From Elusimicrobiota bacterium (lineage in GTDB: Bacteria > Elusimicrobiota > Elusimicrobia > 2-02-FULL-39-32), in NCBI GenBank assembly GCA_016180425.1, contig JACPBF010000004.1, positions 1-64,000 of the forward strand: 64,000 bases of DNA, in the 5' to 3' direction. The notes under the pieces were generated by a model, which worked only from the letters and a program-made list of their open reading frames with translations, searched no databases and was not told the origin of the DNA. This document shows, one piece after another, positions 1-6,716 of the stretch. Both the position numbers and the translations under genes were made by a program. The stretch's first letter is position 1. Each line of letters begins with the position of its first letter.

Positions 1-87
1 CAATCCTGCCACTAGTTTATTGAACTAATGCAGAGCGTCGCTTGGCTCCGAAAGTGGCAGCCATGATTAAAACGCCGGCAGAATTGA

Positions 88-846
88 GTGAATTACGCAT
101 CTGCTCTCCGTTGGATATGGAAATATAGCCCCACGGATATTAAGGAAAAGGATTTGTTAAAGCTCCATAATATTCTAACTGTAGGATTACTATCTAAAGA
201 TGAGGTGGGTTCTTACAAAACAAAGCCAAACGCTGTTTTTGGAAATGGAAAGATAATTTATAAACCTCCACCACCTGAAGCAGCCGCACCTCTAACACGC
301 GCTCTTCTAGGGTGGATTCATTCAGCAGGCGAGGAGCATCCCATCATAATTGCGGCGGTAGCTCACCACCGACTGGTTTCTATTCACCCTTTTATGGACG
401 GCAATGGCCGGATTGCGCGCGCCTTGGAATCTTGGCTTCTTTTTCGGCGGGGGTTCGATACCCATCACATTCTAGCTTTGGATGAGTTTTTTGATCACGA
501 CCGATCTCGCTACTATCGGGAAATCCAAAATGTGAGGGAACAAGAAGACGATCTTACTTCTTGGTTGGAATATGTGGCTGAAGGAATTAATGAGACTTTG
601 CGCAAGGCTCAAAGCCGGATTCAATCTCTTCGGGTAAAGGGTGGTACCGAGAAAATCACTCTCATTCCCAAACAAGAGAGAATCTTGCAAATCCTGTCTC
701 AAGTCCCACGGATAAGGGGTGGGGAACTAGCCAAATCCTTAAGTGTAACCCGCAGTCACTTAAGCAAAATGATCCGTCCTATGATTCAGGCTGGTCTGGT
801 GGTCAAAGAAGGATCAACCCGCTCGGCTGCCTATCGTCTGCCATAG
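88..846 (+). CDS. Fic family protein, N-terminally truncated
   Basis: The Fic core motif is intact at about residues 100-111 (HPFMDGNGRIAR). Fic enzymes usually transfer AMP from ATP to target proteins, with the motif His as catalytic base. A winged-helix-like C-terminal part (about residues 195-250, ending in SAAYRLP) is typical of the larger Fic/HTH proteins. Such proteins normally carry about 80-100 more N-terminal residues, including an inhibitory S/T-x-x-x-E-G/N motif. Here the homology begins abruptly at what is normally an internal helix (NYASALRWIW). In-frame stops lie just upstream (TGA at 64 and 85), so the GTG start at 88 is only the first available codon. I therefore see a 5'-truncated, possibly inactive or deregulated gene. 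The fold is certain; the start and activity are not. Confidence 0.75.
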   Translation: MNYASALRWIWKYSPTDIKEKDLLKLHNILTVGLLSKDEVGSYKTKPNAVFGNGKIIYKPPPPEAAAPLTRALLGWIHSAGEEHPIIIAAVAHHRLVSIHPFMDGNGRIARALESWLLFRRGFDTHHILALDEFFDHDRSRYYREIQNVREQEDDLTSWLEYVAEGINETLRKAQSRIQSLRVKGGTEKITLIPKQERILQILSQVPRIRGGELAKSLSVTRSHLSKMIRPMIQAGLVVKEGSTRSAAYRLP

Positions 847-875
847 TAACACATGGAATTAAGCAGCCTCTGCCA

Positions 876-900
876 GTTCCTCCTCCAAGGAGGTTCGAAT
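876..900. repeat. Short hairpin repeat, copy 1
   Basis: This 25-bp stretch (CCTCC / GGAGG stem) matches 4801-4825 at 22 of 25 positions and is related to 6585-6609. All copies lie between genes in the first 7 kb. Its right half overlaps the tRNA-like fragment. Confidence 0.5.
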
Positions 901-916
901 CTCGTACGCCCAGCCA
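889..916 (+). pseudogene. 3' fragment of a tRNA gene, tRNA-Gln-like (possible att site)
   Basis: Bases 893-916 fit the 3' end of a tRNA: G53, a seven-base T loop (TTCGAAT, 894-900), C61 and the rest of the T stem (901-905), acceptor strand ACGCCCA (906-912), discriminator G (913) and CCA (914-916). A72 (implying U1-A72) with G73 is characteristic of bacterial tRNA-Gln. The 5' half of a tRNA is missing: bases 889-893 do not pair with 901-905 and nothing upstream forms the other arms. A strong terminator follows directly, as after a real tRNA gene. I infer the residue left at the far end of an element integrated into a tRNA gene. Chance resemblance is possible, because a short repeat also covers 876-900. 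Confidence 0.5.
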
Positions 917-923
917 CCCAGCA

Positions 924-946
924 GTTTTCCTGACGGAAAACTTTTT
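924..946 (+). terminator. Rho-independent terminator
   Basis: A 7-bp perfect stem (GTTTTCC / GGAAAAC) with a TGAC loop is followed by five T residues on the plus strand. It could end the tRNA whose 3' fragment lies just upstream, or the Fic transcript. Confidence 0.75.
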
Positions 947-961
947 ATCCCTAATGACAGG

Positions 962-2227
962 TTAGAACTTTTCGCGGATAAATCCGTGAAATCGTCCCAT
1001 CCAGTAAGGCAGAAGAAAAATTACTCCGTCACCTTCAATACTGCCATTCTCCCCGGCGTCTTGTTTCGGATCGGCATTCCAACGCTGAATTGAAATTTTA
1101 CTGGCAGGAGCCTTCTTCCAATTGATTTGTTCGGCAGGAATATCGCGCAACGTTTGCAATGCCGCATCAACGTTGCAGTTTTTCGTTAGGAAAAGACAAG
1201 CCGTAAAATTAGCCCATGGGTTTTTATCCGCGCGAAGAATTTTCCATGTTTTACTCAGGCTGGTCCTATAAATTGTAAGCAGCTTTGAATTCTCTTCATA
1301 TTTGAGCAATGGGTAGTAAGCGCAAAAAGCAAGTTCCGCATCTGAATAATGGACGTTCATGGGGTCTATCACTTGGCGTTCTACATTCCGCGCGTAACCG
1401 TGCCGCTGGATCAACTCGAGGTATTTTTTCCGATAGCTTTCATTGCCTGTGATATAATTAGCCGTTTTCAGATGAGAAAGAATTTCCAGCGAGTTTAATC
1501 CCCTTTCTTCTCCCCAATCTTCATCCGGCAGTCCATGAATAAACCGGTTTTCGTTCAGTTGTCTTGGATTCCAAACGCCCCAGCGAGTCGGCTTGCCGTC
1601 CACGTCAATCAAATACCAGTCATTCTTAATGATATGATCCATCATGCGGCTGACCACTTTCCGTATTTCGGCTTTCTCCATTTCATCCGCTACAAGATCA
1701 TAATAGACTGAATAGGCAAAAAAGTGGCCATCTATTTCGTCCGAAGAAGTGTTGCCCTTCCATTCCCATTGCCCTGAAGCGTCTGGATGCCACTCGCCAT
1801 CATACTGAAATCGTTCAGGCTCCCCGGCTTCAACTATGGATCGAGCCGGAAAGCCTGAGATACCGGTCATGCTTTCCAATCGGAATAAAGCTTGCAGGCT
1901 TTCCCGTGCCCAGTCTTTTGCATGGGGGTCGTGGGTCGCGCCATATTTAAAACTCATTGCCACGACATACAGGCTTGTCCAAAGCCCGTCATTGTCACTG
2001 TGAAGAAGGGTTCCGCCCGTATCTATTTGTCCGGGGATATTGAGCGTAAGTTCGCGGATGAAGCCATCTTTGACGTGCCGCTCACGAATGATTCGTTCGA
2101 AATGGAAGGCTTTAGCTTCTAATGTGTCGGATGAAATTGAGGCAGCGACAGCAATTTGATTAATTAAGACGGCGGGCAGAAAAACCAATGCCAACCAAAG
2201 GCAGGGTAATTTAAATTTTGATTCCAA
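962..2227 (-). CDS. Exported six-hairpin-toroid-like protein of unknown function
   Basis: This 421-residue protein begins with a hydrophobic signal peptide (cleavage near AVAA, residues 26-29). Conserved-looking blocks are SDNDGLWT with aromatic neighbours (about residue 77), GNTSSDEIDGHFFAY (about 158), WGVWNPRQLN, ERGLNSLEILSHLK (about 240) and the C-terminal LPYWMGRFHGFI. I recognise this pattern from bacterial secreted proteins annotated as hypothetical or attached to regulator-type propellers. The alternating helix pairs and many Trp/Tyr/Asp residues suggest an (alpha/alpha)6 toroid like that of glycosidases and lyases. No catalytic assignment can be made. It is translated after the DUF3147 gene, whose 3' end overlaps its start by 17 bases, so the two are probably coupled. 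Confidence 0.6.
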   Translation of the reverse strand: MESKFKLPCLWLALVFLPAVLINQIAVAASISSDTLEAKAFHFERIIRERHVKDGFIRELTLNIPGQIDTGGTLLHSDNDGLWTSLYVVAMSFKYGATHDPHAKDWARESLQALFRLESMTGISGFPARSIVEAGEPERFQYDGEWHPDASGQWEWKGNTSSDEIDGHFFAYSVYYDLVADEMEKAEIRKVVSRMMDHIIKNDWYLIDVDGKPTRWGVWNPRQLNENRFIHGLPDEDWGEERGLNSLEILSHLKTANYITGNESYRKKYLELIQRHGYARNVERQVIDPMNVHYSDAELAFCAYYPLLKYEENSKLLTIYRTSLSKTWKILRADKNPWANFTACLFLTKNCNVDAALQTLRDIPAEQINWKKAPASKISIQRWNADPKQDAGENGSIEGDGVIFLLPYWMGRFHGFIREKF

Positions 2228-2558
2228 AGCGGCTTAAAAGCAGGACGTATGCGCTATAAGCAAGAAACATTGCCGCGCAGGATATAAATAGGGCTAACCA
2301 GAAATTCACACCTTTATTCAGAAGTGGCGGCAATATCAAAAAGAAAATCAAGGATGGAAGGACGGCCCAAAATATCCCTTTAGATAAATCGCTGACTTTC
2401 TGGACATCTCCCGTATCGTGGTAAAGCCAAATCATCGCCAAGATGGAAGTGAGGGGAAGAGAGGCTAAAAGCGCGGCAAAGAGAGTGGATCTTTTTCCGA
2501 GTTCTGAAATGCCAGCGATGATTAAGGCAGAGAGACCGATTTTGATCGCAAAATACAT
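2211..2558 (-). CDS. DUF3147 family membrane protein
   Basis: A 115-residue protein with four predicted membrane segments and a short polar middle (YHDTGDVQKVSDLSKG). The length, the start (MYFAIKIGLSALIIAGISELGKRS) and the LASLPLTSILAMIW block match the DUF3147 family of small bacterial inner-membrane proteins of unknown function. It precedes and overlaps the exported protein gene on the same strand, suggesting one transcript from the 2559-2640 region. Confidence 0.75.
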   Translation of the reverse strand: MYFAIKIGLSALIIAGISELGKRSTLFAALLASLPLTSILAMIWLYHDTGDVQKVSDLSKGIFWAVLPSLIFFLILPPLLNKGVNFWLALFISCAAMFLAYSAYVLLLSRFGIKI

Positions 2559-2738
2559 AATAAGGGCATTGTAACAAAAGGGTGGAATTGCTTCAATTTA
2601 AAAGGGGCGCTCGATCAGAGGTTATGTTCAGCAAATAGGTTCTAACGTCATCGCTAGTAAAGCAAATTTAATGAGAGTAATGATGCTCTTGCAACAATAT
2701 AACAAGCCATATCGATCATCTTTAATTCAAGAGATATC

Positions 2739-2793
2739 TTGATATCATTCGGACTATTTATTATCATATAGTTGCGCTATTTCGCAACTATAT
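2739..2793 (+). promoter_or_regulatory. Promoter and ArsR-type operator of the sulfide operon
   Basis: TTGATA (2739-2744) and TATCAT (2762-2767) are separated by 17 bases, a good sigma-70 promoter. An 11-bp perfect inverted repeat (ATATAGTTGCG, 2766-2776, and its complement at 2783-2793, six-base spacer) overlaps the -10 box and start point, 17 bases before the arsR start codon. This is where an autoregulating ArsR-type repressor would bind. Confidence 0.75.
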
Positions 2794-2810
2794 AATAATA
2801 GGATGACCCT

Positions 2811-3158
2811 ATGTCACGGCAGTCTGAAAGACAAATTTATGAAATGCACGCTCAGGTGTGCTCCGTCTTATCCAATCCGAAACGCCTGGAAATCATTAAC
2901 CTTTTGAGAGAAAACGAAAAGACAGTGGGGGATTTAGCAGAAAAGATGGATCTGACCAAAGCCAATGTGTCCCAGCAAATCGCTATCCTCCGAAACAAAG
3001 GTCTTCTCCTTGCCCGCAGAGAAGGGCAACATATCTATTATCGTTTAGTTTATCCGAAGATGCTTAAAGCCTACGATCTTTTAAGAGAAATTCTTATGGA
3101 ACGGTTGTCAAAACAGGGAGAGTGGTTCGAGAAACTTCGCAAGGAGGGCGTAAAATGA
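2811..3158 (+). CDS. ArsR-family winged-helix repressor
   Basis: A 115-residue protein with the ArsR fold: LSNPKRLEIINLL (helix 2), GDLAEKMDLTKANVSQQIAIL (recognition helix region) and a wing (RREGQHIYYRLV). It has one cysteine (VCSVLSNP, residue 17) and no classical CxCxxC metal site, so metal sensing like ArsR/SmtB is unlikely; a redox or sulfur signal like SqrR/BigR is possible, though those use two cysteines. Start ATG at 2811 is preceded by AGGA. Its stop overlaps the start of the DsrE-like gene (ATGA), and a flavoprotein of the sulfide:quinone type follows, so the most likely role is sulfide or sulfane-sulfur-responsive control of this operon. Confidence 0.85.
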   Translation: MSRQSERQIYEMHAQVCSVLSNPKRLEIINLLRENEKTVGDLAEKMDLTKANVSQQIAILRNKGLLLARREGQHIYYRLVYPKMLKAYDLLREILMERLSKQGEWFEKLRKEGVK

Positions 3159-3475
3159 AGATGGGAGTAATTATTTCTAGCAACGACGCAGAGACATGTT
3201 GGAACGCATTGCGTTATGCGAACTTTTGTGTCAACCAAAAAGATGAGGTCAAAGTTTTTTTCATGGGGAAAGGAGTAGAATATCAATGGGTCAGCACAGA
3301 TAAATTCAACACGGTGGAGCAGGCGAAGAAATTTTTACAGTCTGGAGGGAAGATGCTGGCCTGCGGCACTTGTATTAAGTCGCGCGAACAAGAAGAAACG
3401 GAGATGTGTCCGATCAACACAATGAAGGACATGTATGAGATCATAAAAGAAAGCGATAAAGTAGTCACTTTTTAA
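3155..3475 (+). CDS. DsrE/DsrF-like sulfur-relay protein
   Basis: The start at 3155 gives 106 residues, sits 7 bases after an AGGAGGG ribosome site and overlaps the arsR stop. The fold pattern MGVIISSNDAETCWNALRYAN, KVFFMGKGVEY and the block MLACGTCIKSRE fit the DsrE family, where the Cys in the CGTC segment accepts and passes persulfide sulfur. Four other cysteines are present. DsrE-like proteins often neighbour sulfide-oxidising flavoproteins and carry sulfane sulfur in the cytoplasm, which agrees with the next gene. The catalytic role of CGTC is inferred from the family. Confidence 0.8.
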   Translation: MKMGVIISSNDAETCWNALRYANFCVNQKDEVKVFFMGKGVEYQWVSTDKFNTVEQAKKFLQSGGKMLACGTCIKSREQEETEMCPINTMKDMYEIIKESDKVVTF

Positions 3476-3489
3476 AGGAAGGTTAAATC

Positions 3490-4731
3490 ATGAGCCAGAA
3501 AACAATCGTTATTTTGGGAGGCGGAGTGGGCGGGCTGGTTGCGGCGAATAAGTTGCAACAACTTTTGGGAGAACAGCATCGGATTATTTTAATTGAGAAG
3601 GAATCAAAACATGCGTTCGCTCCATCCTTTCTATGGCTAATGGTTGGGCAGAGGCAACCGGAACAGATCGTCTCTGAGTTGAGCCATTTGGTTCGTCCTG
3701 GCATAGAGATTATTCATAGTGAGGCCCGCCAAATTGATTTAGCTAATCGCAGGGTGATTGACGGTACGACCAATGTAGTTTACGACTATTTGATTATCGC
3801 TCTGGGCGCTCGTCTTGCGCCAGAAGCTATCCCAGGACTATCTGAGAGAGCGCACACCTTTTATACACTGCAAGGCGCCAAGCAGTTGCAGGAAGCGCTT
3901 TCGTCATTCAAAGCTGGAACGATTGCGATTGTGGTAGGCGGCCTGCCTTACAAATGTCCGGGTGCACCCCATGAAGGGGCGATGTTGATCGCTGATTTTT
4001 TCAGGCGGAGAGGATTGCAGAATGAAGTAAAAATCGAAATGTTCACCCCAGAGTCACAGCCCATGCCGGTTGCAGGCCCGGAACTAGGCAATGCGGTTCG
4101 GCAGATGCTTGAATCAAAAGGGATTTCTTTTCATCCGCTGCATAAACTAACCGCAGTCAATTCTCAAGGTCATGAGGTGTCATTTGATGGAAAGCCTTCT
4201 TTTCATTACGACCTTCTGATCGCAATCCCGCCCCATCGTCCTCCGGCCATTGTTCAAGGCATTGGCTTAACCAACGAAGCGGGATGGGTACAAGTTGACT
4301 GCGCCACCTTAAAAACCAAACATGAAAATGTCTATGCCATTGGAGATGCCACAGGTATTCCAATTCCGGGAAGATGGAAGCCAGCTGTGCCGCTCATGCT
4401 GCCCAAAGCAGGAGTGTTTGCTCATGCCCAAGCGGAAGTGGTTGCTAATCGTATCGCAAGCGAGATTCATGGTCAAACCCCAAAGGAAGAATTTTGCGGC
4501 AGCGGTTATTGCATGTTGGAGGCAGGAGAAGAACTTGCTGGGTTCGCCTATGGAAATTTTTTCGCCGAACCTTCACCGCAAATCCACCTGCACCGAATCG
4601 GAAAAATCTGGCATATCGGCAAAGTGCTTTTTGAAAAGTGGTGGCTAGCTCCCTTTGGATTCAGGCGTGAAGCTCTAAGACTTGCGCTTAAAGCTGGAGC
4701 CAAGCTGCTCGGTCTCGACATCTCGCTGTAG
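3490..4731 (+). CDS. FAD-dependent sulfide:quinone oxidoreductase-like protein
   Basis: A 413-residue disulfide-reductase-fold flavoprotein: N-terminal FAD motif ILGGGVGGLVAANKL, the second FAD motif in YAIGDATGIP (about residue 285), and three cysteines in places expected for the SQR/FCSD group: C156 in PYKCPGAPHEGA and C336/C341 in CGSGYC. The YKCPGAP block is typical of sulfide:quinone oxidoreductases, which oxidise sulfide to sulfane sulfur and pass electrons to the quinone pool at the membrane. The C-terminus (WWLAPFGFRREALR) could be the membrane-binding helix pair. A flavocytochrome-type sulfide dehydrogenase is the main alternative. It is the last gene of the arsR-dsrE operon, 14 bases after dsrE. 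Confidence 0.8.
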   Translation: MSQKTIVILGGGVGGLVAANKLQQLLGEQHRIILIEKESKHAFAPSFLWLMVGQRQPEQIVSELSHLVRPGIEIIHSEARQIDLANRRVIDGTTNVVYDYLIIALGARLAPEAIPGLSERAHTFYTLQGAKQLQEALSSFKAGTIAIVVGGLPYKCPGAPHEGAMLIADFFRRRGLQNEVKIEMFTPESQPMPVAGPELGNAVRQMLESKGISFHPLHKLTAVNSQGHEVSFDGKPSFHYDLLIAIPPHRPPAIVQGIGLTNEAGWVQVDCATLKTKHENVYAIGDATGIPIPGRWKPAVPLMLPKAGVFAHAQAEVVANRIASEIHGQTPKEEFCGSGYCMLEAGEELAGFAYGNFFAEPSPQIHLHRIGKIWHIGKVLFEKWWLAPFGFRREALRLALKAGAKLLGLDISL

Positions 4732-4750
4732 GATTGCAATTTAACACTGC

Positions 4751-4770
4751 TTCCTATAGATAGGTTCTAA
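4751..4770. repeat. Short hairpin repeat, diverged copy
   Basis: CCTAT/ATAGG palindrome flanked by TT and TTCTAA, the same layout as the 4801-4825 copy. A lone right end (ATAGGTTCTAAC) is also at 2635-2646. Confidence 0.35.
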
Positions 4771-4800
4771 CCGCTGGTAACATAGCCACCCCTAGAAGAA

Positions 4801-4825
4801 GTTCCTCCTCAAGGGAGGTTCTAAT
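4801..4825. repeat. Short hairpin repeat, copy 2
   Basis: It matches 876-900 at 22 of 25 positions. It lies downstream of the flavoprotein gene and of the convergent outer-membrane protein gene, with no T-run, so it is not an obvious terminator. Confidence 0.5.
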
Positions 4826-4878
4826 AAAGCGGCTCCGGATCCAGCTTCATGATGCCTTACCTACCACTGAGACCTCAT

Positions 4879-5808
4879 CTAAAATTCGTATCCTACGTTT
4901 AATCTCACTAAGTTGTCACTTGCCCTGCTTAAACCGATTCCAAACTGAAGGTGAGTCATCACCCTTGGAGAGATATGATATACGAGGATTGGCCCTAAGT
5001 AGTGTTCTTGACGGGAAGGCCTTATGTCAAATTTTTTGCTGTCCCCTACCCCGCCAAAAAGTTCAAATCCCAATCCTACTGAACCGCCCATCTTGCAGGT
5101 GCACTGGTCAGACGTGCCGTTGCAATGGGCGCATTGGCAATTTTTCATGGAATGTTGGCACGGGCAATGGTTCTTGTCTGCTCCGTGATTCATGGGATGG
5201 ACATGCCGGATGACACCGAAAGAGTATCCGAAGGCAGTCGTGCCGTCGCTGACGTCAGTCTCATGAATCGTGTTAAAAGCGGCATTGATGGATCCGAAAT
5301 CTTTTGAAAGAATTAAACGTGTTTCCATGATTCTTTCACGATCTGGTTCTTCCGATTCAGTTTGTTTATAAGGAGGATCAATCCATCCGCTTGTTTCCAT
5401 TTTGAAGCGCGTCTCCGCATGCAAGTCCTCATATTCTCCATAAACCATGACATTAAATGGAAATTGTTCGTCGGTCAGCAGAAGGTATCTGTTTTCCCAA
5501 CGGAACCCTGTAAACTTTCCATGCCCTTTTTCCGTATCTTCGAACCACTCAACCATAAATTCCGTTGAGAATCGTTCAGAGACGCCATACTCAAGCTCCA
5601 GCATATGTGAGAAATATTCGCCTTGCCTTTCTTCTCTTTTGAACTTGGATGGAGCAGTATAGTCATTCATCAGCATCAGTTCCACCTCTCCTTTTTCAAC
5701 GTGATGGTTATAGGTGGTAAAATAGCCATCCGTGCCCGCAAAGCATTGATAAGAACTGTGAGCCAACACAATCATCCAAAACCAGCTTGCTACTTTTTTG
5801 TTAAACAT
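4879..5808 (-). CDS. Outer-membrane protein with Cys/His-rich metal-binding loop
   Basis: A 309-residue protein with a signal peptide ending near CFAG (residue 25), alternating polar/aromatic strands and a terminal aromatic residue (LNVGYEF), as in outer-membrane beta-barrels. An insertion at about residues 205-240 contains seven Cys plus several His and Met in a short span (CPC, CQC, HC, CTC), flanked by MNHG and KMGG. Such a segment would bind soft metals such as copper or zinc. The promoter region carries a palindrome identical in half-sites to that of the upstream Fur-family gene (5963-5981). Nearer the start, the minus strand reads TATACCCC...GGG, which faintly resembles copper-responsive CsoR sites. 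Function inferred: metal-linked outer-membrane protein; no known family recognised. Confidence 0.6.
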   Translation of the reverse strand: MFNKKVASWFWMIVLAHSSYQCFAGTDGYFTTYNHHVEKGEVELMLMNDYTAPSKFKREERQGEYFSHMLELEYGVSERFSTEFMVEWFEDTEKGHGKFTGFRWENRYLLLTDEQFPFNVMVYGEYEDLHAETRFKMETSGWIDPPYKQTESEEPDRERIMETRLILSKDFGSINAAFNTIHETDVSDGTTAFGYSFGVIRHVHPMNHGADKNHCPCQHSMKNCQCAHCNGTSDQCTCKMGGSVGLGFELFGGVGDSKKFDIRPSRQEHYLGPILVYHISPRVMTHLQFGIGLSRASDNLVRLNVGYEF

Positions 5809-5962
5809 TGGTATACTCCTCTTCTTTTTCCCTATGCAGGGGTATAGTGACTCTGGGCTTGAAGCCTCTGGTCTTCATGAGTCTTACTAAAAAATCAGTT
5901 TGATGTCCTAAATCAGATAAATAACCGCTTTCCTTTTTTTTAATCAAACTCTACAATTCTTA

Positions 5963-5981
5963 ATTGAAATATTATTTCAAT
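5963..5981. promoter_or_regulatory. Fur-family operator upstream of the outer-membrane protein gene
   Basis: A perfect 8-3-8 palindrome (ATTGAAAT, ATT, ATTTCAAT). The same half-sites recur at 6488-6506 in front of the Fur-family gene. It lies 155 bases upstream of the barrel gene. Confidence 0.7.
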
Positions 5982-5997
5982 GTAGGTACAAAAAATA

Positions 5998-6489
5998 TTA
6001 ATTCTGCCTGTTACCGCATTCTTTGCAGAATCCAAATAGCTCATGGCGGTGATAGGAAATAGTGAACCCGATCTTCTTGGAAACTTTTTCCTGAATTCTT
6101 TCCACTTGCGGCCACTGGATTTCAATAATCATTCCGCATCCCAGACAAATCAGATGATCATGATGGGGACGATCTATCTCGATCTCATAACGCGGTTTAC
6201 CATGTGAATCAGTTACACGTTCGATTAAATGGCATTCTTCAAGCATTTTGAGGGTACGGAATACTGTTATTTTCCCTATCCCCTTAGATTTTAATGCTCC
6301 ATAGATCTCATCCTGACTCAGATGGCGATCGGCGCTGAGTAGGTGATCCAGTATCATAGACCGTTGGGTGGTAAACACCAAATCCTTCTTCTTGAGATAA
6401 TCCTGGAATACCTGACGCACTCGCTCAGAATAACCCTTTCTACCTGCGGTCCATGTTGGAAAATACACCAACTCTTTCTTCTGTTCCAT
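5998..6489 (-). CDS. Fur-family metal- or peroxide-responsive repressor
   Basis: Residues about 33-163 are a full Fur-type protein: DNA-binding part TTQRSMILDHLLSAD and ITVFRTLKMLEE, regulatory metal site HHDH (about residue 108), and two CxxC pairs (CLGC, CKEC) for the structural zinc. A leading segment of about 30 residues is unusual. The annotated ATG (6487-6489) lies inside the 6488-6506 palindrome and lacks a ribosome site, so translation may be leaderless or start internally (a GTG in the ERVRQ segment is possible). Sequence alone does not tell Fur, Zur, PerR or Nur. It sits upstream of the Cys-rich outer-membrane protein, which it probably controls. Confidence 0.85.
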   Translation of the reverse strand: MEQKKELVYFPTWTAGRKGYSERVRQVFQDYLKKKDLVFTTQRSMILDHLLSADRHLSQDEIYGALKSKGIGKITVFRTLKMLEECHLIERVTDSHGKPRYEIEIDRPHHDHLICLGCGMIIEIQWPQVERIQEKVSKKIGFTISYHRHELFGFCKECGNRQN

Positions 6490-6506
6490 TGAAATTATAT
6501 TTCAAT
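6488..6506. promoter_or_regulatory. Fur-family operator at the regulator's own start
   Basis: A perfect 8-3-8 palindrome (ATTGAAAT, TAT, ATTTCAAT) overlapping the first two bases of the assigned start codon on the minus strand. It points to autoregulation. Confidence 0.7.
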
Positions 6507-6584
6507 ATATAAGTTTATAAATTGTTTGTCAAGTATCTTTTAAGAATTTTAAGTGCATGCATATTTGCAGCATACCTATTCTAG

Positions 6585-6609
6585 GATTCCTCCTCCAAAC
6601 AGGTTCTAT
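6585..6609. repeat. Short hairpin repeat, copy 3
   Basis: It shares TTCCTCCTCCAA and AGGTTCTA with the copies at 876-900 and 4801-4825, but its stem is imperfect. It lies between the divergent Fur-family and TPR-lipoprotein genes. Confidence 0.4.
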
Positions 6610-6716
6610 CTAATTTTTTTACAGAAAAGTTATAAAAATTGCTACTATAAAACAATGGATATTCAAGGTATGATAAAGAACTCATGACCCTTTTAGCCTA
6701 AGATAATATTAACGCA

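Noticed and set aside
2559-2735. A small gene or RNA in the 5' part of the arsR upstream gap
   Set aside because: No frame with a ribosome site and no convincing structured RNA; only a repeat end at 2635-2646 and the promoter region farther right.
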